Assembly: GCA_016788165.1 (NCBI GenBank)
Contig: JAEUTH010000021.1
Coordinates: forward strand, 271,886 to 335,885
Reading direction: 5' to 3'
From: Bacteroidia bacterium
Lineage (GTDB): Bacteria > Bacteroidota > Bacteroidia > AKYH767-A > OLB10
Length of the DNA stretch: 64,000 nucleotides
Shown piece by piece: positions 9,291 through 18,186 of this stretch. The notes under the pieces are model-generated. The model did not search any database, had not been told where the DNA came from, and worked only from the letters and a program-made list of their open reading frames with translations. The translations under genes were made by a program, and so were the position numbers. How positions within the stretch are numbered: position 1 is the first letter of the stretch; every line of letters starts with the position of its first letter.

Positions 9291-9620
9291 TTAAAGACTA
9301 AATATTTCGTCCATCAATTGCCATTTACTGCCGGGTTGTGTTGCCGGTAAAGCTTGCTGATACTGCCACATAAGTGTTTCCCATTTTTGCACCATTGCGT
9401 TGTTGGCATCGGCTTTATTCTTGGTTTCGAAACTAAAATCCTCATCGGCAATAAGTAGCATAAACAACCGGCAATGCCAGCGGTAAATTTTTAAACTAAT
9501 AATTCCGGTGTTTTTAATACTATCAATTATCTCAGGCCAAACTTGCTGATGATATGCTTCATATTCTGCAATCAGATTTTTATCGTCTTTCAAATCGAGC
9601 GTAAGTGCAAATTGCTGCAT
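9291..9620 (-). CDS. L-rhamnose/L-fucose mutarotase family protein
   Basis: A 109-residue protein of the RhaM (DUF718) fold, close to the family length of about 104. It would interconvert alpha and beta anomers of a 6-deoxy hexose. Visible family features are the N-terminal strand FALTLDL, the EAYHQQVWPEI helix carrying the conserved His, the KIYRWHCRLFMLL strand pair and NNAMVQKWETLM. It is the last gene of an operon downstream of fucP, 8 bases away, so fucose is as likely a substrate as rhamnose. It is convergent with the PhoH gene with 5 bases between stops. Confidence 0.85.
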   Translation of the reverse strand: MQQFALTLDLKDDKNLIAEYEAYHQQVWPEIIDSIKNTGIISLKIYRWHCRLFMLLIADEDFSFETKNKADANNAMVQKWETLMWQYQQALPATQPGSKWQLMDEIFSL

Positions 9621-9628
9621 GCGTATAT

Positions 9629-10819
9629 TTAGTTATTGTGTGGTTTAATTCGAGAAAAATAGTAAGCAAACCAAGCAACAAATAAGAAACAAAAAAGCGG
9701 TGCAACATAGCCCCATCTTATGCTCCAGGTGTCGGAAATGGCGCCCATAATTAAGGGAATAATAGCGCCTCCGACAATACTCATAATTATTAATGACGAA
9801 GCCTGTTTGGTAAAATTACCCGTATCCTGAATGCTTAATGAGAATATAGTTGGAAACATAATTGACATAAAAAACGGAACACCAATTATTGCGTATAATG
9901 CCAGGTTACCACCTGCAATAACCGGTAATAGTAAAACGATGTTTACTAAAGCAAAAACAAGTAAAAGCTTAATGGGCGTTATATACTTCATTAAAACGGT
10001 TCCGGTAAACCGGCCTGTCATAAATAGAACCAATGCAAACGAAAGGTAATATGCAGCTTGTTGCTGACTTATATCTAAAACCGAATTTAAATACCTGATA
10101 AAAAAACTACTTACACCAACCTGAGCCCCCACATAAAAGAATTGTGCTGTTATGCCAGCCAATAGTTTCTTGTGTCTTAAAGCAGTTTGCCAGGGTTCAG
10201 GCTTGGTATTATCTGCAATTTCGGGTAATTTGATTTTTATAAATGTTAATGCTACTATAAACACAACCAAGCCTATAATTATATACGGAACTTTAATTAC
10301 TGTTGATTGTACAGCATCGCTTTGATGTGTATCGGATAATATAAACATTCCGCCTATTAATGGTGCAATAAATGCACCCAAGCCATTAAACGATTGTGCT
10401 AAGTTTAAACGCATAACAGCAGATGAGCTATTGCCTAATATGGTAACATAAGGATTTGCTGCAGTTTCTAAAAAAGTAAGCCCTGCTGCAATTACAAATA
10501 ATGCCATAAGAAATATGGGATATGATAATGTGTTGGCTGCAGGGATAAATAAAAATGCACCGGCAGCAAATAGCAACAGTCCTAATACGATTCCATTTTT
10601 ATAGCCATAATAGCTCATATAGATGCCGGCTGGTATTGCAAAAATAAAATAGGCAATAAAAAAAGCAGAGTCAATTAAAGCACTTTGAAAGTCGCTAAGG
10701 TTACAAGCACTCTTTAGATGTGGAATTAAAATGGGATTTAAGTTATGTGCCAATCCCCATAAAAAGAATAGTGATACAATTAGAACCAAAGGCAACAGTT
10801 GTGTGTTTTTTTGTATCAT
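9629..10819 (-). CDS. fucP: FucP-like L-fucose:proton symporter (MFS)
   Basis: A 396-residue major facilitator with about 12 hydrophobic segments. The opening LVLIVSLFFLWGLAHNLNPILIPHLK, given here by its landmarks FFLWGLAHNLN and LIPHLK, is the FucP signature, and LETAANPYVTILG in the fourth or fifth helix is likewise diagnostic of the FHS family (fucose, galactose and glucose importers of the inner membrane). It is flanked 7-8 bases either side by a nucleotidyltransferase-GHMP kinase and a mutarotase, so uptake, anomer exchange and activation of one sugar are encoded together. Fucose is the favoured substrate, but other deoxy sugars are possible. Confidence 0.88.
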   Translation of the reverse strand: MIQKNTQLLPLVLIVSLFFLWGLAHNLNPILIPHLKSACNLSDFQSALIDSAFFIAYFIFAIPAGIYMSYYGYKNGIVLGLLLFAAGAFLFIPAANTLSYPIFLMALFVIAAGLTFLETAANPYVTILGNSSSAVMRLNLAQSFNGLGAFIAPLIGGMFILSDTHQSDAVQSTVIKVPYIIIGLVVFIVALTFIKIKLPEIADNTKPEPWQTALRHKKLLAGITAQFFYVGAQVGVSSFFIRYLNSVLDISQQQAAYYLSFALVLFMTGRFTGTVLMKYITPIKLLLVFALVNIVLLLPVIAGGNLALYAIIGVPFFMSIMFPTIFSLSIQDTGNFTKQASSLIIMSIVGGAIIPLIMGAISDTWSIRWGYVAPLFCFLFVAWFAYYFSRIKPHNN

Positions 10820-10826
10820 AATTTAA

Positions 10827-11969
10827 TCAAAAACCTGCTCTTCTGATTTTAATTTTTATACTATTTGGCACTGGTTTGTCGGCAAACATTATAAGATAAC
10901 CACCACCACCGGCACCACTTAATTTATAACCAATTGCTTGATGCTTAACTTCGTTAATTAATTGCATTATGTGTGCATCAACCATGTTTGGAAACATTTC
11001 TAACTGTGCATGGAATGACTGCAACATTCCTTGTCCTGCCATTTTAATATCCTTATTTATAAGTCCTTGCCAGCAATGTTGTGTTGCTGTAGCTAATGCC
11101 TTAACATGATAAGAAGCAATATTTGTTTTCGACAAAACATTGTAATCAGCAGTGCGTGGTGCCAATGTGATTAAATACAAATGTGCTTCAATCCAGTTTA
11201 ACAAACTTTCATCCAAAATAGATTCAATGTGTGTTGGCCAAAAACCGCCATTATAATCTAACCGGTTTAAGCCCGGATATACAATACCAATACTATCCTG
11301 TGAGCCTGCAATTGTTTGCGTGCCCGGTGGATTTTCGTAAGCAAATAAAATTTTAGCCAATTGTTCTTTATTTCCGGCCGGTATATCGTTTTGCCAAAGT
11401 TCGATTGCTTTATGGCGTGTGCTGCTACTCATACCGCTACGATGATTAAAATCTATTGTAGGTTCGATAGCAATAGTTATAACTGAACCAGGTGCATGTT
11501 TTGAAACATAAGGTTGATCGTGCCAACCTCCTGCAATATCAATACGAAACGGTATTTGAGAGCCTATGCGTAAAGATGTAGTTGACCTTGGTGGCAAATT
11601 TTGATGTGGCAATCGTTTTAAAACCAAATATTTTATCTGCAAGTTTTCGCATAGGGCTTGCTTATCCGGTGTGTGGCCATCTTCATTAACTACAAAAATC
11701 TGCGGTTTTAAATTTTCAATGTCATCAGCGAAATCTAAAATATCGCTACCCGAATTTACTTGCACGGCTGCAACACATTGCAAAGCCTGAAGCATATACA
11801 TCCGTTCGTTTTGATTGTTTACCGGATACCTTCCTTTCAGTTTAAATACCGTTTCATCGCTGCCTATTCCAACAGTTACATTACCCAGTTCAGCAGCCTC
11901 AGATAAAAATGCAACATGCCCGCTGTGTAACATGTCAAAACATCCACTAACAAATACCGATGGTTTCAT
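10827..11969 (-). CDS. Bifunctional HxGH nucleotidyltransferase-GHMP sugar kinase fusion
   Basis: A 380-residue two-domain enzyme. Residues 1-130 are a cytidylyltransferase-like domain with GCFDMLHSGHVAFL (HxGH motif) and NERMYMLQAL, as in RfaE2/TagD. Residues 135-380 are a GHMP kinase with an N-terminal PFRIDIAGGWHDQP segment typical of fucokinase/heptose kinase relatives, the phosphate loop SGMSSST, and the C-terminal LSGAGGGGYL motif. By family knowledge the kinase would make a sugar-1-phosphate (or another phosphate ester) and the transferase would make an NDP-sugar. This order differs from HldE (PfkB kinase plus transferase) and from Fkp (a different pyrophosphorylase plus GHMP kinase). 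The neighbour fucP suggests a fucose-like substrate. Exact nucleotide and sugar are unknown. Confidence 0.8.
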   Translation of the reverse strand: MKPSVFVSGCFDMLHSGHVAFLSEAAELGNVTVGIGSDETVFKLKGRYPVNNQNERMYMLQALQCVAAVQVNSGSDILDFADDIENLKPQIFVVNEDGHTPDKQALCENLQIKYLVLKRLPHQNLPPRSTTSLRIGSQIPFRIDIAGGWHDQPYVSKHAPGSVITIAIEPTIDFNHRSGMSSSTRHKAIELWQNDIPAGNKEQLAKILFAYENPPGTQTIAGSQDSIGIVYPGLNRLDYNGGFWPTHIESILDESLLNWIEAHLYLITLAPRTADYNVLSKTNIASYHVKALATATQHCWQGLINKDIKMAGQGMLQSFHAQLEMFPNMVDAHIMQLINEVKHQAIGYKLSGAGGGGYLIMFADKPVPNSIKIKIRRAGF

Positions 11970-11975
11970 TTTTTA

Positions 11976-13415
11976 CTACTCAGCTAACAGTTCAATTAAT
12001 GTATCATAAGTACTATTATCACTGGGCCGTTTTGCATCAATATACCTGATATCTCCTTTTTTGTCAATCATCATATATCGGGGTATTGAACTGATTTTGT
12101 AATAGCGCACCATATCACTATTCCAATCGCCCGGTGCAAATCCGTTTAAAAAATCGGTTAATCCGTTTTGTTCAATTGCACTTTTCCATAGTTCCGTTGT
12201 CTTATCAATTGAAACGTATAAGAAAACCAATTGCTTCAGTTGCTTACTGCTGAATCGTTTGTGCAAGTCTTTTGCATAAGGAAATTGTTGTTTGCATGGC
12301 CCACACCAACTAGCCCAAAAATCAACATACACAACCTTGCCTTTAAAATCCTGCAGTGTAAAGTACTTGCCATCAACTCCCATAATTTTCTGATCTCGAT
12401 AATCGCTAACGGATGTTTTCGTTTTTTCAACTTTAGCGTTGATGCGGTTTTTACAAACTGTTTCAACTAATGCAGCATAGCCAAATACATCAAAATTAGT
12501 TAGCTGTTGATAGTTGTATTTTGCAGTAGCGGGTAATACTTCATTAATATGATTATTGAGGTAGTTTGCCACATAGTAACTTTTTGTGCGTGGTGTTAAC
12601 CTTGTGTTTGCAAATGCAATTTTCTTATCCATCGAAATATTAAAATCGGTAAACTTATTAAAACCGTTAAGTTTTGATGTTTGATATATAACATAGTATT
12701 CAATAAACTTTCGATACGTATCAATGCCAAGCAATTCATCATTTAAAAGATTAGGCCCAACATTTTCTAACAACAAATCAGGCATAGGTTTTACAGTTAA
12801 ACCTTTGTCAGCGTTTGCATTGATTATGGCAAATGCCTGCATTTTATAGTAGTAAAGGTATTTTACCCGGTTTTTTAAATAAGATACAGTTGCATCATCG
12901 GGTTTTAACGAATCAATAATGCTTCTGATAAAATCCAGTTGATTTTGTTGCAACTTAAACGCCTTCATTTCAAAAACATCAGCCTTGTTACTAAGCATGG
13001 TTTCAAAAATCAAACTATCTGCAAAATCATTTTTAAACTGCTTATTAAAGTATAATAGAAACTGATTGTTATGTTTTTCGTTTTCATGCAGTCTAATTGA
13101 ATTGTACAAACTATCCGTGCCAACGAATATTTCTATTACGCTATTGGGCGAAATTATTAATGGGATTGTTTGATTGTTGTAATGAAAAGTGGCCGTTACA
13201 CGACTGTCAATTTTAAAATTAAAAACACATTGGTTTTCAACTATTGCTTTAGTATAAGTTGGTTCATAAGAATTTAAAAAGTACTTATCAATTATCAAAC
13301 TGCAACTATCAGCAAAAGCCAATTTAAAATTGCACTTAATTTCTGCAGCCTTTGCTACATTAACAAGTAACGATAAAAAAAGTACACCGAAAGTTCTAAG
13401 TAAAATTTTGTCCAT
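11976..13415 (-). CDS. TlpA-like thioredoxin-fold protein, exported
   Basis: 479 residues with an N-terminal signal peptide (about 23 residues, ending VAKAA). A long N-terminal region of about 310 residues resembles the beta-rich plus helical part seen before the thioredoxin domain in many Bacteroidota TlpA/ResA-type proteins. The C-terminal thioredoxin domain has the redox motif WCGPC at residues 370-374 and a cis-Pro at SSIPRYMMID. Known role: periplasmic thiol-disulfide reductase. It is the second gene of the sugar operon; start and stop junctions overlap or nearly touch its neighbours (1-base overlap upstream, 6-base gap downstream). Why a redox protein sits here is unclear. Confidence 0.85.
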   Translation of the reverse strand: MDKILLRTFGVLFLSLLVNVAKAAEIKCNFKLAFADSCSLIIDKYFLNSYEPTYTKAIVENQCVFNFKIDSRVTATFHYNNQTIPLIISPNSVIEIFVGTDSLYNSIRLHENEKHNNQFLLYFNKQFKNDFADSLIFETMLSNKADVFEMKAFKLQQNQLDFIRSIIDSLKPDDATVSYLKNRVKYLYYYKMQAFAIINANADKGLTVKPMPDLLLENVGPNLLNDELLGIDTYRKFIEYYVIYQTSKLNGFNKFTDFNISMDKKIAFANTRLTPRTKSYYVANYLNNHINEVLPATAKYNYQQLTNFDVFGYAALVETVCKNRINAKVEKTKTSVSDYRDQKIMGVDGKYFTLQDFKGKVVYVDFWASWCGPCKQQFPYAKDLHKRFSSKQLKQLVFLYVSIDKTTELWKSAIEQNGLTDFLNGFAPGDWNSDMVRYYKISSIPRYMMIDKKGDIRYIDAKRPSDNSTYDTLIELLAE

Positions 13416-13930
13416 TATTTCTGATTAACAACTTTATCAAAAATGGAATCAACCACATGATAAACAATTGGGCAACGCCAAAAAAAATCCCGGTTAACCG
13501 ATGAAGCGCCTACAAAACCCGGATTGTTTTTATGCGTATGTGGAAAGCCGGCACAATCAACCGGCCTTATCTCATAAATCGAACATTTATTGTCGCTACC
13601 TAAAAACTGACAAGGTTGTTGTTTATTAACCCAGTCTTTTTTATCGCGTTCCAAATACTTATCGGTAAAGGCCGCAACGGTTAAATTTAAATGTTTCGAA
13701 ATGCGCTTAATATCGGCAGTGGTAAACGTAGGTGTCATGGTTTTACAACAGTTGCCGCAACTTAAACAATCAATTTTTTGAAAAGCTTCTTTATCAAAAG
13801 CCACCGCCATTTTGTTTATTTCCTTACCGTTGTTTCGGCTATGAATTCCTTTTAAAAAAGTATTGTATTTTTTTTTCTTTTTAGCTGCTTTAGCTTTAAA
13901 GTGTTTCAGGTTAATATTTCTGCTTTCCAT
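13415..13930 (-). CDS. YkgJ-type cysteine cluster protein
   Basis: 171 residues. The core has the zinc/iron-chelating YkgJ pattern: CLSCGNCCK, then CQFLGSDNKCSIYEIRPVDCAGFP, and a later WRCPIVYH, giving about eight conserved cysteines. The N-terminal 40 residues are very rich in Lys and Arg, which could contact nucleic acid or simply be a basic tail. Members of this family are poorly characterised. First gene of a tight five-gene operon with TlpA-like, NTase-kinase, fucP and mutarotase. A perfect 11-bp inverted repeat lies 40 bases upstream of its start. Confidence 0.85.
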   Translation of the reverse strand: MESRNINLKHFKAKAAKKKKKYNTFLKGIHSRNNGKEINKMAVAFDKEAFQKIDCLSCGNCCKTMTPTFTTADIKRISKHLNLTVAAFTDKYLERDKKDWVNKQQPCQFLGSDNKCSIYEIRPVDCAGFPHTHKNNPGFVGASSVNRDFFWRCPIVYHVVDSIFDKVVNQK

Positions 13931-14300
13931 ACTTGCTTATTGGGGCGAACAAAGCAATTATTTAGATAAGTGTTTCATTTTTCTTTTAAATGAAACACAG
14001 CAAATCATTTGGAAATAGATTTTTATGAATTAACATGTATTAAATATAAACTACTTGCAAAGTATTCAAAAGTTTGCATGCCAATGTTAGTTCTTTAATT
14101 TATTACAAATCAAATACATACAAATTTTAACTTAATTGTTTATGCTGTGTGTATGGTTTTTGTAGAATCGTTCTAATTAAGATCCCCCAAGAATTACCCC
14201 TTATTACCTTCTGTATTTGTAAATGCAATCTATTGTAGTGATGGATTGCTTAGGTTATGTTTTTGTATTAGTAATGATTTTTGTAATTCTTTTAAAGTTA
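13931..14300. other. Divergent intergenic region, about 370 bp
   Basis: AT-rich spacer between the divergent YkgJ operon and the LamG cargo gene. The only clear structure is the inverted repeat at 13970-13998. I find no full TAnnTTTG element in either direction. A C-run near 14184-14198 stands out from the AT background. An in-frame extension of the downstream gene back to 14223 exists but places a membrane-like segment ahead of a good signal peptide, so I treat it as noncoding. Confidence 0.6.
13970..13998. promoter_or_regulatory. Perfect 11-bp inverted repeat upstream of the fucose-type operon
   Basis: GTGTTTCATTT at 13970-13980 and AAATGAAACAC at 13988-13998 are perfect inverted arms with a 7-base spacer, 40 bases upstream of the operon's first start codon. 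There is no T-run on either side that would make it a standard terminator. It suits either an operator for a dimeric regulator or a leader hairpin. Confidence 0.5.
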
Positions 14301-17300
14301 ATGAAAAAAGCAACAGTAAAACTCCATCTCAGCGCTGCATGCGCCCTACTCCTTATGGTTATTGCAAACCAAAGCATAGGTCAAACATTTAATCCATTTA
14401 GCTACTACACTTTTGATAATGTAGCATCGCCACTTAAGGACGAAATGGGTAAAGGCAATTTAGATGCCAATTATTTTAGCAGTATTTATACAATAGGTGC
14501 TGCACAACCAAACAGTGGTGTAGGTAAATACCTAATGCTCGACCACAATACAAGTATTATAAGAGGCAGTCAGTTTATACCCGATACCGGACTTACTATT
14601 GAATTTTTATTACGCCCCGGCTATAATTTTGACGGAGAAGATATAGTTTGGAGTCAGAACGGAAGTTTTACGGTGCGTATGGGGTATCCCTATATCACAT
14701 TTTACACCAATACCTATACCAATGCCAACGTAAAGGTTTTTGATGAGTTTAAAATAAACCTTACAGATATTGGACGTAAGTCTTATGGTTATTATATTGA
14801 TGGTAACTGGCATCACATGGTTTTTAAAATGAACCCAAAAACAGGAGTAAAACAAGTTTGGGTTGATGGCGAATGTCCAAACGGTTTTAGTAAAACAATA
14901 TCTACATTAAATACAACCTTTAATCCCGGTCAGTTTAATTCTATATATATCACAACCAACACAAGCTATCTAGCATATCATGGCCACCTGGATGAAATGG
15001 CTTTTTATACTTATGATTTGCACCCCAACATGATTTACAAGCATTTCAAGAATTTTGATAATCACCAGCCATACAATTTTACCTGGACAACTACTGCCCC
15101 GCCTGCACCACAACCTGTTACAGCTGGTATTGATATTAATGAATATGCACCAGGCCATCCCAACCCAACTGTTGATATGATGGATCAGATAAAAACGTTT
15201 CCGGCTGCTCGGGTTAAAAAAGGCAATACACTTTTAAGAAATGGTACGTTAACTAATCATGCATACACAGGTGGGCGTTTCAGGCCAGGTATTAACGATG
15301 CTACTGCTGTACGTAATAGTGTGGAAATACAAAAACAATTATCTTATTATTTCAACTCAGCAATTCAAGTCAGTGGCGCCACAACAGAATGGGCGCAGTT
15401 TGGCGATACAACAAAGTTTACCGGTGCATGGATAAATTTTGCAAATCAAAACCCTACAATTCCAACCACTATTAGTACATCATGGCCACATGTTATACCA
15501 ACAATGGCAGGTTTTACTTCGAACGAAAACTATGTAACCTGCCGTTGTTTGCCCAATAGTTCTTATTTACAAAATAGTGCGGGTCAGTTTATTGATAACA
15601 ATGGAGTTGTAACGCCTTGGAAACGATTAGCACCAGATTCACCTTTAGATTCATTAATTCAGGATGGATTAACACAAAAGTTTTATTTCACAAAGCTGTT
15701 TAAAGAATTAAAACGGCCACTTGATTTCATTTTAGATGAAGCCGAAAATTTACCATTCTATCGTTCCGTACACACTGGGCCAACCTTAGATGCTTCTGTT
15801 GTATCAAACAAAAACGCAAGTGGTTTAGATTGGGTAACTTATTTTAGCAGACGTTATGCAGTACAAGCCAAAGCATACCGTGATAACTTTATGAATTTGC
15901 CACAACTGGCAAACACTAAATATCAGTTATATGAAACCGAAGGCCATGACGATTATCGCCCTAAATACACTGAGTCGAGAACGATAAACTCACAAACTAA
16001 TGGCACTTATTACCCGGTAGCAAGTATGTACACCCGGTTTCCTTCAAATTGGCGCTACAATTCGGCTGCATGGAATGGATGGCAATGGTTTGCCGAATCG
16101 CGCGTGAACGAAATTGCCGCAGGTGATAATTATTGTGCGCCCGCTGTTGCCGCTGGTTGGGACGACAATGAAGAAAACAATGTAAGACCAGCACAATGGT
16201 TGGGCTTAAATAAAACTTTTGCCATGGCCGGTGCTGAATATTTTTTTCCTGCCTTTTTTGTATTAGGCGGTCAAACGTTACAGAATCCGGATAATTATAT
16301 TTGGCAATTAACCACACCGGGTTATGTACAAGGAGTAACCAGTTTTTATGAAGATATATTTAAAAACGGTAAAGTTTTAGCAGGCGATGTACCTTTGATT
16401 AGTACTAACCCAAATGGCACAAAAGGATATTCGTTTAAAGCCGGTGATCAGCGTAAACTGGTTGTAATCAGAAAGCACAATACCAAAGCACGTTATGCCA
16501 TTACGGGTACACTGCAACCAAGCAGCAATATGAAAGGAAGTGCTGAATTGGAAGGAAATGCTGTAGTTACTTTAGATGGACAAACACTTACCTTTAAGGT
16601 TAGACGACAAGGCAGTACTTATGTTTATGATAAAACCGTTGCAAGTGCACCGGTGTTTTATCAATTAGACGAATGGCATGAAGCAACACATCCCTATTAC
16701 TGGACTTCAGATTTTAATATTGAAGGCGAGTTGTTTGAAAACACCACAACAGCAATTACAATAAAAACATCCGTACCGCAAGGCACACCAGCAGGTAACT
16801 TTACAAGTTTTACTTCTTATGCATCATTTAATAGTGGTGCTTTAGCCAATTATAATTTTGTTGTTAGAGGCGAAGACCCTAAAACATACTACTTCTGGGT
16901 TCGTGCTCGTGCAAAAATTGGAACTACCAGTGCACAAATTAAAATGGACAATGGCCCTGTTATGACAATAAATAATATGGCAACAGGATGGAAATGGTAT
17001 CGGATAAGTTCTTCAACCAACAAACCAATCGAGTTTAAAAATTTAAGCGTAGGCGAACATCTATTACGTATAACAGCCGTTAACAGCAACCTCGAAGTTG
17101 ACAAGATTTGTTTAAGCACACAGGCCGGAATTATTTTTGGTGAACCGGTTTCTATATCCGACTCAATAGCAATTGAAGGAGACATTAATTTATGTCCGGG
17201 CGAAAATGTAATATTAACCTGCGACCCAGCCGGAATCAGTTATAAATGGTCAACCGGAGAAACCACACAATCAATTACAGTAGCAACAAATGGCTCCTAT

Positions 17301-18134
17301 TATGCTACCATAACCGGTGCAGGTAACGTTAAAGTAAAAACCGATACGGTTATAGTTGATTTAAACCCCGCACCAAAAGCCGAAGTTACTGTTAGTGGGC
17401 CAACCAATATTTGCTACCCGGCTACTATTACCCTTACAGCAAATAATGCATATCAATACTTATGGTCGAATGGGAAAACAACACAAAGCATTACTGTAAC
17501 AAAGCCAGAAATTATAACACTTACAACCGCTAACAAAAAAGGTTGTACTGCAGTTGCAGCACCAGTACAAATTACTGATAGTGGATGCTGCCCATTGCCT
17601 TATAATTTATCAGCCATAAATATTACTACAACATCAGCAAAAATTAAATGGATGTGCGATTCGACTCCCGATGATTTTAATTATACCTATACAGGCCCGG
17701 GTGGCAATAGTTGGAATGGAATTCACGCTGGAGGCTCAAAAAATATTACGCTTACCAATTTAAAAGCGAATAAACGCTATAAGTTTAGCATTCAAAGTAT
17801 ATGTGGTTCTCATTCAAGTAATCAAAGCGATACGTTAGAGTTTACAACCTTAGCTAAGCGCGAAGGAAATTTGGAGGATTCTGAATCTGACATTTTGCTT
17901 TATCCGAATCCCTCAAAGCAGCAAACAACATTAATTTTTAATAGTAACACAGCTTCTACTTATCACCTAACTATTAAGAATTATCAAGGGCAAATTGTAC
18001 AACAGCAAAATGGGTTGGTTCAAATTGGGGAAAACAATTTTGTAATCGAAAGAAAAAAGTTAGCCAATGGTTTGTACTTTATCGAATTTGATTGTAATAA
18101 TATGTTACATCACAGTAAATGGATGTTACAGTAG
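14301..18134 (+). CDS. Large LamG-containing putative glycan-active T9SS cargo protein
   Basis: 1,277 residues from the ATG at 14301, chosen because it starts a signal peptide (MKKATVKLHLSAACALLLMV, cleavage near QSIGQ). Order of parts: a LamG/concanavalin A-like domain (about 28-240); a region of about 500 residues that I cannot assign but which looks like a large glycoside hydrolase-type barrel, with FILDEAENLPF (E480) and LYETEGHDDY (E545, E547); a beta-rich carbohydrate-binding-like segment; two Ig/PKD-like modules containing YKWSTGETTQSI and YLWSNGKTTQSI; a fibronectin III-like domain; and a C-terminal T9SS type A sorting domain (ILLYPNPS). Predicted cell-surface or released. An enzyme role is inference from the acidic motifs only. 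Confidence 0.8.
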   Translation: MKKATVKLHLSAACALLLMVIANQSIGQTFNPFSYYTFDNVASPLKDEMGKGNLDANYFSSIYTIGAAQPNSGVGKYLMLDHNTSIIRGSQFIPDTGLTIEFLLRPGYNFDGEDIVWSQNGSFTVRMGYPYITFYTNTYTNANVKVFDEFKINLTDIGRKSYGYYIDGNWHHMVFKMNPKTGVKQVWVDGECPNGFSKTISTLNTTFNPGQFNSIYITTNTSYLAYHGHLDEMAFYTYDLHPNMIYKHFKNFDNHQPYNFTWTTTAPPAPQPVTAGIDINEYAPGHPNPTVDMMDQIKTFPAARVKKGNTLLRNGTLTNHAYTGGRFRPGINDATAVRNSVEIQKQLSYYFNSAIQVSGATTEWAQFGDTTKFTGAWINFANQNPTIPTTISTSWPHVIPTMAGFTSNENYVTCRCLPNSSYLQNSAGQFIDNNGVVTPWKRLAPDSPLDSLIQDGLTQKFYFTKLFKELKRPLDFILDEAENLPFYRSVHTGPTLDASVVSNKNASGLDWVTYFSRRYAVQAKAYRDNFMNLPQLANTKYQLYETEGHDDYRPKYTESRTINSQTNGTYYPVASMYTRFPSNWRYNSAAWNGWQWFAESRVNEIAAGDNYCAPAVAAGWDDNEENNVRPAQWLGLNKTFAMAGAEYFFPAFFVLGGQTLQNPDNYIWQLTTPGYVQGVTSFYEDIFKNGKVLAGDVPLISTNPNGTKGYSFKAGDQRKLVVIRKHNTKARYAITGTLQPSSNMKGSAELEGNAVVTLDGQTLTFKVRRQGSTYVYDKTVASAPVFYQLDEWHEATHPYYWTSDFNIEGELFENTTTAITIKTSVPQGTPAGNFTSFTSYASFNSGALANYNFVVRGEDPKTYYFWVRARAKIGTTSAQIKMDNGPVMTINNMATGWKWYRISSSTNKPIEFKNLSVGEHLLRITAVNSNLEVDKICLSTQAGIIFGEPVSISDSIAIEGDINLCPGENVILTCDPAGISYKWSTGETTQSITVATNGSYYATITGAGNVKVKTDTVIVDLNPAPKAEVTVSGPTNICYPATITLTANNAYQYLWSNGKTTQSITVTKPEIITLTTANKKGCTAVAAPVQITDSGCCPLPYNLSAINITTTSAKIKWMCDSTPDDFNYTYTGPGGNSWNGIHAGGSKNITLTNLKANKRYKFSIQSICGSHSSNQSDTLEFTTLAKREGNLEDSESDILLYPNPSKQQTTLIFNSNTASTYHLTIKNYQGQIVQQQNGLVQIGENNFVIERKKLANGLYFIEFDCNNMLHHSKWMLQ

Positions 18135-18151
18135 TAATACTTTTATATCTG

Positions 18152-18186
18152 AAAAAATGCCCTACCTTGTGTAGGGCATTTTTATT
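18152..18186 (+). terminator. Terminator hairpin abutting the next start codon
   Basis: AAAAATGCCCTAC and GTAGGGCATTTTT form a perfect 13-bp stem with a 5-base loop, starting 19 bases after the stop of the LamG gene. The ATG of the following lipoprotein gene begins 4 bases after the 3' arm, so the arm covers its ribosome-binding region. Confidence 0.88.

Noticed and set aside
14223..14300. 26-codon N-terminal extension of the LamG cargo protein
   Set aside because: It would place an extra hydrophobic segment ahead of a normal signal peptide starting MKKATVKLHL.
13931..14300. Promoter elements for the YkgJ operon and the LamG gene
   Set aside because: Only partial matches to TAnnTTTG were found on either strand, so no promoter is reported there.
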